Positions 31,131 to 54,409 of a stretch of 64,000 nucleotides of DNA are shown one piece after another. The stretch comes from Plumapathes pennacea. Taxonomy: Eukaryota; Cnidaria; Anthozoa; Antipatharia; Myriopathidae. The DNA is taken from assembly GCA_964036295.1 (NCBI GenBank), contig OZ038471.1, positions 5,578,001-5,642,000 on the forward strand, given 5' to 3'. The position numbers and the translations under genes were made by a program. The stretch's first letter is position 1. Every line of letters starts with the position of its first letter. Under the pieces are notes generated by a model. That model saw only the letters and a program-made list of their open reading frames with translations. It had not been told where the DNA came from and made no database searches.

Positions 31131-32008
31131 CTAATTAAGAAAAACTGACCGAAGCACCCAAAAGCGACCTTTCAAATGTGGTTGAAGCGTATAAGAAAAT
31201 AATGAAAAACGCAATTGAAAAAAACAAATTATATTACAACTGACAAAAATAGAGACTATAATCATTTTATTGGACAGTCGGCAATGACGTCAACACTACA
31301 TTGGCCAATCACAAGGGGAAACCTTTTGATCGACGTTATTAACGTCTTTACGGCGTTAGAATAGTATTGAATTGTATTTGATATCTTTGGGTAAATCTAG
31401 CTCAGCACCAAAGGCCGTGTGCATGATTCTTGGCTGTCAGTACAGTTTATCTATAGTCTCCATGGCACCAGCCTCCCTACAAGACTCAGAAGCGAACTCT
31501 TCTGTTTTACAACTTTCAGCTTCGGTAAACTGTACATTAAAAAGAAGCCTACACGAGCATATACATGCATCCAAGCATAAAGTGTCTGTACATGGTTTCG
31601 TATAGTATAGTTATATTATTTATTTAAACTGTGACTCACGTTACTGTCAAATACATCATCAAACGATACACTTACATGGATACATAAGATCTGGGTATAT
31701 TATTATATTACATATATTACGCATATATGCATCTAAAAATCGATACGGGGAAGTGCCGTTAAAAGCACAATGGAGGCTCTTCATTGTTGCATGATCATTT
31801 TTTAAAAATATCTACAAAATTATTGTGTTCAAAATGGGCAAGCTTTAATTTGAATGTCATGGATTAAGTTTGAAACGGACGCAAACACAATTCTGAATAT
31901 CAACACAAGGCTTTATAGCTAATGAAAATATATTTCTTGAATGTTCCATGCAGTTTATACTGGGGCTCTTGGACTAGTTCACATGTATGCCATTGCTTCT
32001 TCACAGCT
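31131..32008. other. Spacer/3' flank of G4
   Basis: It matches 15285-16160 next to G2 almost base for base. It holds copy-conserved short frames without splice or domain support. No independent gene recognised. Confidence 0.55.
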
Positions 32009-37675
<5,667 letters not shown>

Positions 37676-38520
37676 GGCGCGCGACTAATACAGATGCATC
37701 CTTCGAAGCGATATTCGGAGGCTTACGGACCAAACACAGTGGTTATTTCCTCGTCACTGAAGTGAACACATATTTGTTTTGTGTAATTTCTATTAATATC
37801 CAGCCTATTAGAATTTAAGAATCACTCTAAGTAATTTCCTCGCTGTCGTCATTGTGCTTGCAGCCGTCGGAAGCAATGAATGGATAAAGTTACAGAAGAT
37901 AAATACCGGGCAGCTAGGCTGATAACGATGAAGCGTGCACTGAGGCATCAACATAAAACGAAAAAGAAAAAAGTAAATACAACTGACAAAGCCTCCCGAA
38001 AGCGACATGTGAAAGGTTGGTTGCAATGCCAAACATGAGAGAAGTTAGTAAAAATGAGAAAAAGTGCATAAAAAAGTTTCTATTGCACCTAACAAAAATA
38101 GGAACTGTAATTAAAAATAGTAACTGTAAATACATTGTATTCGACGCAGTGAAGTGCGACGTTTAAAACGGACCTAAGTCATTTTACTTGAAAAATTAGG
38201 CCATGGCGTCAATAATACCTCGGCCAATCACAGGGGTGAGCGTAAATAATATTGTGATCAATTCACAAAGTATGCCCGTTGTGTAGTGGCAGCTGTGTGC
38301 CATGATTCTTGGCTGCCAGTGGTTCGCCTAGATACTACTTAGGCTTACAAGAATCAGAAGCAGAACCACCTTTAATTTCGCAATTCTTAACCACAGTAAA
38401 GAATGAAATACAATGGAGAAGCCTAGACGAGCATATACATCGAAGCATCAAGTGTCTGTACATGGTATCGCAAAGTATAATCATTATTTAGTTAAATTAT
38501 GTTGTATTATTGCCAAATAC

Positions 38521-38682
38521 AGTAGGTTGGTTGTGATCGTCCGGGTTAGAGTAGTCTCCAGAAAGACTGTTGTTGGTGACTGACGTCAGTCAGTCACCAA
38601 CAACAGTCTTTCTGGAGACTACTCTAACCCGGACGATCACAACCAACCTACTGTTCACACTCCTGGGTTCAAACCATTTGCC
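38521..38682. mobile_element. Palindromic insertion made of Penelope-like terminal sequence
   Basis: Positions 38520-38584 and 38589-38653 are perfect 65-bp inverted repeats around a GTCA spacer. Each arm matches the end of the Penelope-like element at about 1660-1722, apart from a short divergent patch. The right flank continues into the same terminal motif (GTTTGAACCCAGGAGTGTGAA, inverted) seen at 1638. ATTGCCAAATAC is present on both sides (38509-38520 and 38683-38694), and the unit with G7 has the empty site at about 53225. Confidence 0.85.
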
Positions 38683-39767
38683 ATTGCCAAATACGTCATC
38701 TTTCCTCAGATATAAATGATAGCTGCATAAAGCTGATATATACGTACGTATACCCGGATACATGAGAATATATACTGATTAATATGTTTACCAACGGAAA
38801 AACGTCAGCTGTGGACCCATACAACTTGTAATATAATAATCATGGATTGTCCAAATATTAATTTTGAAAAGTGATTTTGGACGCTGGTGCTTTTTTCCTC
38901 CACTAATGAAATAGTGACTAACGCTGTGATCCTGCTGATCAATGGATTTGTAAAAAATGATCCTTATTTAACTATTCTAAAACTATTGTATTGTTGAGAT
39001 TTCTTAAATACATTTTTTATCAGACCCTTCAGGTCTGCACAGTTACTTATTCCGCTAGTATTTATTATGAATAAACTAAAAATTGGTATGAGATAATTAT
39101 TAGTTAGCCATGAGCGTTCGCCTTTTGTCGTGCTATGCCGACCTACACGCGATCATTTAAAGGTGTCCTTTTAGAGACAAAGGCAGCTTCGAAGTACACT
39201 TCAAGATTGTATGGCCATTTTTATCAATTTATATATATAAACGTATTTAATTTAAAATGGTCAAGCTCTAATTTGATTGTTAGGGTCAAAGTTATGGCTA
39301 AACGGACATAACAAACACAATTGTGTTGAACACCAGTACAATGATTTAAATATAGCTAATATGTATTTTATAGACAAGAGCATCTACGATATACTGATTA
39401 AAAAGCACGCTGAAGACTATTCACCACTACATGATCAGTTTGAATCAATATCTACAGAAGTATTTACAATACATTAAAAATGGACAGTCTTCAAGTTGAA
39501 CGTCCAGCCAAGGCTAGGGCCAAACTTACACAAGCAGGTTCGAGTCTTAACCCTTTCGCTCCCAGTAGTGGTCCACTTCGATTTTCTCCTTCAGTTTCTC
39601 ACCAGAAACATATGATACAGTAGGGAGAACTTGGCTTTTGATACCTTGCTAAGATGAAAGCTGATTTAACTAACAATTCTCACTCCATTGCTTATACAAT
39701 TCACTCTTAAAAGGTTGGGAGAATTTGCATTTTGAGCTTGGGAGTGAAAGGGTTAACACCAACACCA

Positions 39768-40084
39768 GAGCCATTTTCGGATGACTGCCGAAAACCAAAA
39801 CCAAAGTAATCACACAGGCCAATCACATAGACTGAGAGAAAACAGTTGAGCCGATTGGAAGCCAAAGTAATTTGCGTTTGGTCTTGCGTTTGGTTTTACT
39901 TTCCAGTCAGCAGTGCGAGTACACGCCATCGCTTGCGTGAGAAGTGTTTGGTTTTTGTTTTTGCTTTGTTCCTGATTGGCTGAGCATGCTGACAAACTCG
40001 TGTGGACCAATCCAAAAGCGGAGCAAACGCAAAACCAAAGCAATCACACAATTACCTTCCGGACAGTCATCCGAAAACCGCTCT
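39768..40084. mobile_element. TIR MITE (copy in unit 3)
   Basis: Same element as 5629-5924, with GAGCC/GGCTC-type ends. About 13 bp of flank on the left side (GAGTTGATAGTTA in unit 1) are missing here. Confidence 0.65.
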
Positions 40085-40175
40085 AATGAAAAGGTATTAC
40101 TTGGAGTGGAGCCCATGGAGTTTCATGATCAACTGGCCGGGGCTGTTGGACTTTTGCTGGAACTTTTCTCCTGCT

Positions 40176-43100
40176 CTAAGTAGCACAGTATCTTAGATAA
40201 CAGGCTGGAGGTTTCACAAGTTTGTACACAAAGTAAATCCCACAATTTCTCACTTGGATATTTGCGTTCCAAAGGCAGCAGTTGTTTGACCAGTGAAAGC
40301 ACACCTGGCGAGACACGACGCCCTCCTCAACTGTGGGATTTACACCGTTCAACCAGCCTGTTGCATGCGTTGTGCACTTATTTATTGGGACGCATGAAGT
40401 TGGCATTTCTGTTCCCGCTTCTCCCGTAAAACGGTACCAGCCAGTTGTTAACGCACTATCACACAGTGCGCTAATATTACCATCTGCACCGACGTTGCGA
40501 TTGGCATTTGAGAGGTTTTGGTAGTTGTTGCACTCCGGAGCTAAATTCGAAAGTCAATATACTCAAAGTCACGTTTTACGGACTGATAACAAGGCAGAGT
40601 GCAAGTAATTATATTGTTCGTTGTTCTTCTCCAACATAGCCTCGACGTCTCTCGGTTTTACTTTGAATCTTTGGCGATTCATTTTGTTACAAATGCGATC
40701 GCTTTCCTGTGAAAGTTTCGAGGATTTCTGATATAATATTTTTGGCAAAATCGGCCATCTTCGCCGAGTAAAAGCATGTGTTATACTAGTCTGATATCAT
40801 CTAAGATGCACCTTTACAGGTAACCTTACTTTCCGCCAATACATCAAAACGTTCAGGAAACCTTCCCTTCATTTGGTTTACAAACGATGAATAGAGTTGT
40901 ATATTGCAAGCAAATTCCATTACTTCAAGACATTTTTTTTTCTAATGCATACTAGGCTGTGCTACTTGGTAAAGATGAGTATACTATCCCAGAATTATGG
41001 TGGAATAATGAACACGCCTTGAGTTCGGCTAATACATATTTGGTCTCTTTCAAATGGACTTCACGCAACGAGTTAATTACAGCTTCAAAAGCATATGCGT
41101 CAAATATACCTATTTGTGTGCGTAGAAGGTTGATAAGAAGGAATTAAGGTACGAGGTATAATTACAAAGTAAAATATCAACCTACCTGTGCAATTTATCC
41201 CGTCTCCTTGGTAACCGCTCTTACACTTGCAGTTGAACGAACCATCAGTGTTTTGACAGATGGCGTTTGAAGAGCAGTTGTGTTTCTTTCCTTCACATTC
41301 GTCTATATCTATAAATTAATCGGCATGAAGTCGAGAAAACAATCTCAGAATACAATTTTACATGTTTTTACATGAGTTTAACTTTAACTTTAATTTTACA
41401 TGAGTTTAACTACTGAACTGAATAAAATGGCGCTATGAATGGATTACACCCAGACTAGACAAAAGCTAATAATCAACGTATTATACAGTTGATAAAAACA
41501 GGAATTGGAACATTAGAAAAACACGACAATGTCACACTCATTATGGGCAAACTGTGTAGTAATCTAAACTGCATTCACTCCAGACAGAAGAACAGGCATT
41601 CGACGACTGAGAAAGCAGCACAAAAAGGATGACAAAAAAGCTTCAAACCTTCCAATAACAAACATTGTGTTAGCTCTAAGGTGTGAGGTATAATTACAAG
41701 AAAAAATATAAACAAACCTGTGCAGTTTATCCCGTCTCCCTTGTAACCGCTCTTACATTTGCAGTTGAACGAACCATCAGTGTTGTGGCAAGTGGCGTTT
41801 GAAGAGCAGTTGTGTTTGTTTTCTGTGCATTCGTCTACATCTTTAAATTAATTGGCATGAAGTCGGGAAAACGATTTCAGAATACAGTTTCACATGTTAT
41901 GAGTTTAACCATTGAACTGATAAGATGGCAATCTGAATGGATTAGACGCAGACTAGACAAAAGCTAATTATCAACATGTTATACAGTAGATAGAAACAGG
42001 AGTTGGAAGCCTAGTAAAACCCGACAAAGTCACAGTCATTATGGGAAAAGTGTGGTAATCTAGTGTGGTAATCTAAACTGCATTTACTCCAGACAGAAGA
42101 ACAGCCATTCGATGACTGAGAAAGTAGCACAAAAAGGATGGCAAAAAGCTTCAAACCTTCCAATAACAAACATTGTGTTAGCTCTAAGGTGTGAGGTATA
42201 ATTACAAAGTATCTTATAAGCTTACCTGTGCAATTTATCCCGTCTCCTTGGTAACCGCTCTTACACTTGCAGTTGAACGAACCATCAGTGTTATGACAAG
42301 TGGCGTTTGAAGAGCAGTTGTGTTTGTTTTCGGTGCATTCGTCTACATCTTTAAATTAATCGGCATGAAATCGGGAAAACGATTTCAGAATACAATTTCA
42401 CATGTTATGAGTTTAACAACTGCACTGATAAGATGGCAATCTGAATGGGGTAGACGCAGACTGGACAAAAGCAAGTATCAACATAATACACAGAAGACAG
42501 AATTAGGAATTGGAAGACTAGAAAAACACGACAATGTTACAGTCATTATGTGAAAAGTGTGGTAATCTAAACTGCATTCACTCCAGACAGAAGAACAGGC
42601 ACTATTCGACGACTGAAAAAGCAGCAGAAAAAGGATGGCAAAAAGCTTCAAACTTTCATATAACAAACATTGTGTTAGCTTTAAGGTGTGAGATATCATT
42701 ACAAAGAATAATGTCAACCTACCTGTGCAATTTATTCCGTCTCCCTTGTAACCGCTCTTACACTTGCAGTTGAACGAACCAACAGTGTTTTGGCAAGTGG
42801 CGTTTGAAGAGCAGTTGTGTTTGTTTTCTGTGCACTCGTCTGCATCTTTAAAAGATCAGAAGATTTTCTGACTTAAAATTCAGTAGACGGATAAAACGGT
42901 AAAACACTGGCAAAAATTGTCGACAAAACGTACAGGTTACATACATAGATAGTTATGATGCAAAATAAAACAACAACAACAAAAACAAGAGCATAAAACG
43001 AGACAAGGGAAATCTACGAATAGTTTCACTCGCACTTTGAATATCTATCTTATACTTAAAGTTGAAAAAAGAATAAGGGCGGATTTTTAAACAATAGCCA

Positions 43101-46100
43101 GGCTTCATATACCGACGCCAATCCATGTTCTAGAAATGTAATTTTAAACCTCTGGCTAACCTTAATCCTGGTTAATACGGGAGTCCGTTTACTGGCTGAG
43201 TTTAATGCACACAAATTTAACTTATTAGCTTTATCGATTAGTTGACCTGAAGTCACCAGCAAAGCACGATTAAGTTAATCCAGGATTAACCAAACTCTTT
43301 CCTTAGTCCTGTTGGCTAACAAAAGGAAAGGCTTTGTTAAAAAAAAAGCTTCCTTTAGCTTAAAACTTATCAATAACGCTGAGTTCTGAGCAAAACCTTC
43401 CTGTTCCCAGGCTTAAAGATAACAAAACGTTTGTTCCTAATTCAGAATTAGACTAATGTGCTTTGAACAACTGAGCCCAGGAGTCTAACGGTTTAGCCTA
43501 GACACTTAATTACCATTCGCATTTGTCTCAGAAGCAAGCGTGAATACTGTTAACAAAAGTAGCCTTGGAGTGGACATTTCGAGATCGCCGTGAGCAAGCT
43601 GTATTCCAACTGGGACAAAAAATAAAACCCGAGGAACACAGTAAAGGTTTCATCCAAACTAAACTGCAAAATCTTTACTGCATATTTTTATCGCACACAG
43701 GTGACCAGCTTCTCTGACAATGGCAGAATAAAACAGGGAAAACTAAATACGAATAAATGAGACGAACATTGTTATATTATGCACCCAGCCATGCTTGTCA
43801 CTTACGATGAAACAATTCGGCCAATAGGTAAATTTTGACTCTCATCAAGTATTAAACAACCATGGCAAGATATATGAATTTTCTGTATGGACCTTGTGTA
43901 TGCAATTTTTTATATTGGGGTTTTGTGAGTGTTTCATTTTTTGAGTTTTAGTTTTATTTTTTTAGGCCTAGGGCTAGGGTTAGGGTTGGGTTTCGGGTTA
44001 TGTTTAGAGCATTTTACTTTTTAGATATCGCGAGATACGAAATAGAAATAAATATGCAAATGTAGGATATCATATATTGTGCCAAGTCCTCAACTCTGTT
44101 AACTGAAACTTGCAGGTGTGACCACTCAAACAAAAACCTCAGCGAATATAAATTGGAAAACTTTATGTCGGTTTTAATCCATTTTTATTTTCTAGTATTC
44201 AGTCGAGCTTGCAAACGTTAACGCAAACGAACGTGTAACTCCTCAGCCACATTGAACTTCGTAAAAACTCAACACTCTAAATTGAACCTTGGTTTTGCAT
44301 CCTGGGCTATTGAATGGGATCGTTTCTATTCTATGCCTTTATTTTCCATCAATATAAATTTGTAAACATCAAGTATTCGCTTTATGAAGGGAGTTCATTA
44401 AGTACTTCCAGCTCATATCACTTAGGAGAATTCCACTGAATAATTTAAACATCCCCTCGAGCAGCACTCAATTACGAATTCCCAATGATCCGTCTTTTGA
44501 AGTACAAACCCCACGTCTAAAAAAACAAAAAGCAGTTAAAACGATCCGATGTCGATCTCGGGGTTAAATATAAATGACATCCGGTCGACTTTTTCTTATG
44601 CCGTGTATTTACGAGACACATTTGCCAAGGTAAAATATTTTAGCTTATTAGTCAGGTTACTTCAGTAAAGATACCACGGGCTGCGTGCAGATTATTTGGT
44701 AAATGTAGTTCAAGAACAAAAATATAGAAAAGTTACCGTGGCAAATGCAAGCTCACTAGTCTGATAGGGCATGCTATAAATGCAAATTTTACTGTGGTAA
44801 ATATTTCACTGCGGTAACTGTGTCTTGTGTAAATACGGCATAAATTACTCTATTGGTGTGTACGTTAGATAACTTCAAAATTTGTGCTGTCGAAGACATA
44901 AAGAGAACAGGCGCCTACTTGGACGTCCACACTAAATGTTTTTTCAAAAATACCCGTTTTCGCCTGTCCACACTAATTCGTTTTATTGGAAAACTCATCC
45001 GGTTTCAAAAGTCTCCATTTTTGGAACCGTTTTTGAAAACCCCGTTTTTTAGGGTATCGTTTTAGCTACGAAAAGCAAAAACGCATAAAAAATACCATGC
45101 GTTTTAAACAAAAATAGATTAGTGTGGAGTATAAACCGCGCGAATTCACAGATAATTTTATAAGCAGATTGTTCGCCTCGCGTGTATATTTTTACCTCAT
45201 TCTTGAAATAAGGACCGTGTAATGTTTTATAGTATTCTTTTGCCGCGAAGTTTAACATTGATAGTAAAGTTTGTGAAAAAACTGCAGCGAAACATTAAAA
45301 AAAAAAAACCTTTGCATACGAGTTTGATTTAGAGATAGGTTGTGGCATATTACCGTACCATGTAACTCATAATAGTGCTAGGTTGTGCCACATATTCTTG
45401 AAATCTTCGACCGTATAAATTGCCCCAAAATGCAGCGATGTATTGTTAATTTGTATTCCGAATGTCCGGTGAAACTCTATCCTTGTTGCTAGATGCGTTG
45501 TAGATATATCACCAAATTGATCTACCAAATCTACCAATAATGAAATTTACTTAGTATGCTTTTAGGTTAAATATTTTTAAGATGGACGACAAAACATCAC
45601 GTTTTCACAGTTTCCATTGCTGTCAGTGCATTGTTAGATCTACATGTATTTCTCATCTTACCTCGAAAGGGATTTTCGAAAAAGAACACATCTTGATAGT
45701 TATCCATGGATTTCAACAGGTTTTTCTCGTTTGTCGTGCCGTTATTAAGTTCACATATCTTCTTGTCCTTGTAGAAGTTAATACTTTGACAAGGCGCGTC
45801 GTTGCGACACAGCCAATAACAATCCTGGATGTTCTTAGAGATCACAGACTTGTACGCTTTATTTTGGAGCACTGCCCCTTGTACAGAGGTGGGGCATTCA
45901 GCAAAAACCATTTTTGGTCCAAAGGATGCGAAGCCAAGAAGATTGGACAAAAAGACTATAACTTCCACGTAAATGAGTAATTTCATCTGCAAGCAAATAG
46001 AAGGAATTGCTTTTCAAATATTCAGTACTAGGCTGCTGGACGGAAATGCAGTCAATCTTTGGGTTTTGAGTATACTCTGACTATCAGCGAGATTTGGGAG

Positions 46101-46261
46101 AACAAAGCAGCCACCTTATCTTTTTCATAACAAATTGGCTGTTTATTATTTTATTTGACGACCTTACCTTTTAGAGCTTCGATGAAATTCAAATTATAAT
46201 GTTACAACCTAGTCGTTGATGGTGAATTTAAAAGACTTGTGTCGGTTCCACTTACCGTCAT
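40176..46261 (-). CDS. G5: PAN-4xcbEGF-D8C protein
   Basis: Exons in transcript order: 46261-46256 (ATG ACG), 45986-45662 (leader and PAN), four cbEGF (42845-42723, 42348-42226, 41840-41718, 41308-41186) and 40540-40176 (D8C). The total is 1188 nt, 395 aa, all phases consistent. The leader ([20 protein letters not shown]) is a convincing signal peptide. Relative to G1, the PAN2 and linker-EGF exons are missing through one deletion, and both 3' EGF exons through another; the frame survives both. The first cbEGF starts DADEC and has NTVGSFNC, so its calcium and hydroxylation motifs are slightly changed. The donor of the third cbEGF is GTTTGT. It looks like the cleanest long gene in the array. 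Confidence 0.8.
41186..42845 (-). repeat. Four exon+intron cbEGF cassettes in G5
   Basis: Four 123-bp exons spaced 497 to 532 bp apart. Two of them (41186, 42226) carry GYQGD instead of GYKGD. The intron at 41340-41400 has a small local duplication around TTTACATGAGTTTAAC. Confidence 0.85.
45662..45986 (-). CDS. G5 signal peptide + PAN exon
   Basis: About 108 residues with an intact hydrophobic leader and the PAN block [17 protein letters not shown]. It begins with ATG right after the acceptor; exon 1 adds a further in-frame ATG ACG. It closes in phase 1 before GTAAGA. Confidence 0.85.
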
Positions 46262-46523
46262 AATCGCAATGTTACGGTCTAGTCATGGCACGCGACTAAA
46301 AGTATAGATGCATCCTTCGATGTAATGTTAGGAGGCTGACGTCCAAACACAGTAGTTATTCCCTCATCACCGAAGTGAACTTGCTTTATGAAATTTTTAT
46401 TAATCTCCAGCCTATTAGAGTTCGAGAATCGATCTGAGTAATTTCCCTACTCTTGTTAATGTGATCAGTGCTTGAAATAGCGTGAGGCAGCTGGGCTCAT
46501 AATCATGAAGCGCGCACTGAGGC

Positions 46524-46873
<350 letters not shown>

Positions 46874-47558
46874 TAAGTAAGTAAGTAAAACTAACAGAAG
46901 CTCTCAAAAGTGGTTGAAGCGTAAAAGAAAATGAGGAAAAACGCATTTATTCAACTAGTATGACTTTGGCTAAATCTAGCTCAGTATCAAAGGTGTGCAT
47001 GACTTTTGGCTGTCAGTACAATTCATCTATAGTTTCCACGGCACCAGGAGCGGATTCTTTTATTTCGCAATTTTCAACTTCAGTAAGGAACAAAGTACAA
47101 TTAGGAAGCCTAAACGAGTATATACATCTTAGACAGCCTAAAATGTCTATTAATGGTTTCGTTAAATTGTGACTCATATTACTGTCAAATACATCATCAA
47201 ACGATAGCTGCATAAATCTCTGACACACACACACTTATATGGATACATAAGATCCGGGTATAAGATTATTTTACACATATCTTACACATATATGCGTAAA
47301 ATATATATGTAATAGGGGACTCTTCATTATTGCATGATACGTTTGAATCAATATCTACAAAAGTATTTACATAAAAAATAGACAGTCTTCAAGTTGAATG
47401 TCGAGCCAAGGCTGGGGCCAAACTAACACAAACAGGTTCAAGTGTGAACACCAACACCAGGATTTTATGGTTAATGAAGAGGTATTACTTTGAGCCATGG
47501 AGTTTCATGATCAACTGGCCGGGGCTCTTGGACTTTGGCTGGAACTTTCCTCCTGGCT
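46874..47558. other. Spacer/3' flank of G6
   Basis: A diverged copy of the 3' flanks of G2 and G4. No independent gene seen. Confidence 0.5.
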
Positions 47559-51003
<3,445 letters not shown>

Positions 51004-51027
51004 AAAACTGTTGAGGGGAATGGTGTT

Positions 51028-52916
51028 CTGAAAATAAAGATAATCTAGATATTAGGGCAAGTTAAATTTTACTAACATTGAAGTGTTTTAATCTTCCTTT
51101 CCCTTTTTTTTTATTAATATATCTCAGTAATTCGAATTTTAGTTTTGTATCTGAGCTAGCAATTCTTTTCTATCTTCACCTCCTACTCTTCTTCTTCTTC
51201 TTTTTTCTCTCCCACTGTGTTTTTCATTAACTTCACCTTCTAGTTTCCAACAGTCCGTTTCTACTTTTCTTTTATCTCTGTCAATAGCTCGGGTATACCG
51301 GTATCTTCTTCCCTCGACTTTAATCTTTTTCATTATCATAGGTTTTCGTGTAATGTTACTTACAAGTGTAAGTGTTTACCGAGCCTCGGAGCCAAGGAAA
51401 ATAGGAACGCTTGATTTTTAATCAAGACAAGGAACCAATCTGCCATATAATAGCCTACACGAACCTGTATAATGTTTATTTGCTTGCTAGCAGTTGACAC
51501 TGTCTGTACTTTATAAAATCCGTTTCCAGCAAAGAACCCATTTATACATCTCAGTCATTAAATTGTCGACAGTACTGAACCCGCAGAACCACAGACTTCG
51601 CGTTCAACTATACTGTAGCCAGGTGCCCGAAATAATTATGGTGATAATAACAAAAATAATTAAGCCGCCTAGGCTTTTCTCTATGACCAACGAGGTTAGA
51701 TACATTGTCTCACCGTGATTTGTTACATTTGGTCCGTGTTTCGTGATCGTCGGTAGAGCGTTGGGTACCTTGCAGCCTGCGATATTCAAATCTCAATATT
51801 AATATTGCACTGTGCGTACAAAGTTGTTAAAACCCTCTGCGTAATTAGTTGTAACTGTGTCGATTTCGCTATGGAAATTATAGACGGTGCCGAAACGAAT
51901 ATTAAACATGGCAAAAGAATAGACTAATCACAGGTCTACAAATAGGAAAATGTTATTTGTCAAGGTGTCAAAATCAGTCGCCTCTCATCGAATCCCTGTG
52001 CAAGTAGCTGATTGAAGTTGATTTTATTTAAAACAGCTAACTGACGGAACCTCTTAAAATGACAGAAACATGGCAAAACCAGCTGGCTTGTAATTCAGGT
52101 CCTGTATGCGTTAAAAGCGTTTGAAAACAAATCTCATGCTGCTTCAAAATGACTTCTCCAGTATTTTATCGACGACTGCGCCCGCGGGTGGTAAAAGCGG
52201 ATGAATCCCTCAATAACATTTTCTATGAAAAACAACAACAAAAAAACGAATAATGATTGCCTTTCAAAAGCACAAAATGTTTGTTTCGATGCTGTGTTTG
52301 AAATATAAGTGTTTTCAAAAACACAATTCTGTTTTCGTATATGCCTGTGCAGCAGTAGTATAGTATTGAATTGATTTATTTAGTAGAATTTTTCTGGCAT
52401 AAATGTTTCGATTTCCAATTTTAATTTTCCATCCACTGGGAATAAATCTTTTTTGCTTACCCAAGTTATCTACCATAGAGCATTTAGTTTATCAAACATA
52501 GCTAAGGAAATTAAATTTAACAGTGCTTGATATCCGTTCAGAGTTTCGTATTCTAACATTGTTTTTCCCCTTCTCTGGACATTGACTGTAAGCAAAAGTG
52601 CGTTTTCTTAGTTTCAGTACTATATCAGGCTGAGACAACGTGACTGTGTAACTTTGGATCCGCCGTCAGAAAACAATAAATTTTTAAAAACTAATTTACT
52701 TTCTCGACGGAAGATGAAGACAGGCCGGTGCGACTCTTCAAATAAGTTGCGGGAGAAATGAACAATATATTGGATAAAATGTATCGAGAATTTTTTGCAA
52801 CAATGAAAGTCTGAAAGACTCCTTACTCCAGAATTGAGCAACAGAGAAATAATATTTTAACCTGTCATTCGCAAGCTCAAAATGCAGATTTTCCTACCCT
52901 AAGTCATTTCATTTGG
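51028..52916. other. Upstream region of G6
   Basis: About 1.8 kb shared with the upstream region of G7 (57298-59160), so it was part of the duplicated block. A possible first-exon donor (CACTT|GTAAGT, minus strand, near 51356) exists here, but G7 has a different sequence at that point, so I do not assign it. No other gene recognised. Confidence 0.5.
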
Positions 52917-52929
52917 AAATTTAGGCTAT

Positions 52930-54400
52930 GACGTCAATAATACCTCGGCCAATCACAAGGTTAAGCGTTAATAGTTGTGATCAATTCACAAAGTATGCTA
53001 TTTGAGTAGTGGCAGCTGTGTATAATTCATGGCTGCCAGTGGTTCGCCTAGGTCCCACTTCCCTTACAAGAGTCAGAAGCAGAATCACCTTTAATTTCGC
53101 AATTTCAGCCATAGTAAAGAATATAGTACAATTGAGAAGTCTAGACGAGCATATACATCGAAGCATCAAGTCTCTGTACATGGTATCGCAAAGTATAATC
53201 ATTATTTAGTTAAATTGTATCGTATTGCCAAATACGTCATCTTTCCTCAGATATAATTCATGGCTGCATAATGCTGATATATAAGTACGTATACCCAGAT
53301 ACATAAGATTATATACTGATTAATATGTTTACCAACGGAAAAACGTCAGTTGTGGACCCATACAACTTATAATATAATAATCATTTCCAAATATTGATTT
53401 TGAAAAGTGATTTTTGACGCTTGTGTTTCTTCCTCCACTTATGAAATGACTGACTCTGTGATCCTGTTGATCAATGAATTTGTAAAAAAATTATGCTTAC
53501 TTTACTATTCTGAGACTTCTATTGTATTGTTGAGATGTTTTATATACATTTTCTATCGGACGCTTTAGACCTGCACGGTTACTTTATCCCGATAATATTT
53601 ATGATGAATAAACTAAGAATCGGTATGAAATAGTTAGTTAGCCCTGAGCCGAGCAAGTGCCGACCTGTACGAGGTAATTCTACAGGTGTCTATTAGAGAC
53701 AAAGGCAGCTACGAACTACACTTCAATATTATATGGCCATTTTTATCAACTTATATCTATAAAATTGTTTAATTTAAAGTGGTCAGGCTCTAATTTGACT
53801 GTCAGGGTCAAAGTTATGGTTAAGCGGACATAACAATCACAATTCTGTTGAACACCAGCACAATTATTTAATTGGCTAACATGTCTTTTATAGACAAGAG
53901 CATCTACGGTATACTTATTAAAAAGCACATTGGAGACTATTCAACACTGCATGATCAGTTTAAATTAATATCTACAGAAGTATTTACATTGAAAACTGGC
54001 AATCTTCAAGTTGAACGTCGAGCCAACGCTAGGGCCAAACTTACACAAGCAGGTTCGAGTGTTAACCCTTTCACTCCCAGAAGTGATCCACTTCGATTTT
54101 CTCCTTCAGTTTCTCACCAGAAACATATATGATACAGTTGGGAGAACTTGGCTTTTGATACCTTGCTAAGATGAAAGCTGACTTAACTATCAATTCTCAC
54201 TCCATTGCTTCATATAATTCACTCTTAAAAGGTTGGGAGAATTTGCAATTTGAGCTTGGGTGTGAAAGGGTTAACATCAACACCAGGAGTTTATAGTTAA
54301 AAACCGAAAACCGCTCTAATGAAAGGGTATTACTTGGAGTGGAGCCCATGGAGTTTCATGATCAACTGGCCGGGGCTGTTGGACTTTTGCTGGAACTTTT
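52930..54400. other. Spacer/3' flank of G7
   Basis: Paralogous to the spacers before G3 and G5. At about 54302 the string AACCGAAAACCGCTCTAATG is a leftover end of the MITE seen at 5629-5924. No independent gene recognised. Confidence 0.55.
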
Positions 54401-54409
54401 CTCCTGGCT

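Larger units (their letters stand above)
37676..40175. other. Spacer between G4 and G5
   Basis: G4 upstream region, then the 3' flank of G5. Paralogous to 18146-20133. It contains the palindrome at 38521-38682 and the MITE at 39768-40084, described separately. No other gene recognised. Confidence 0.55.
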
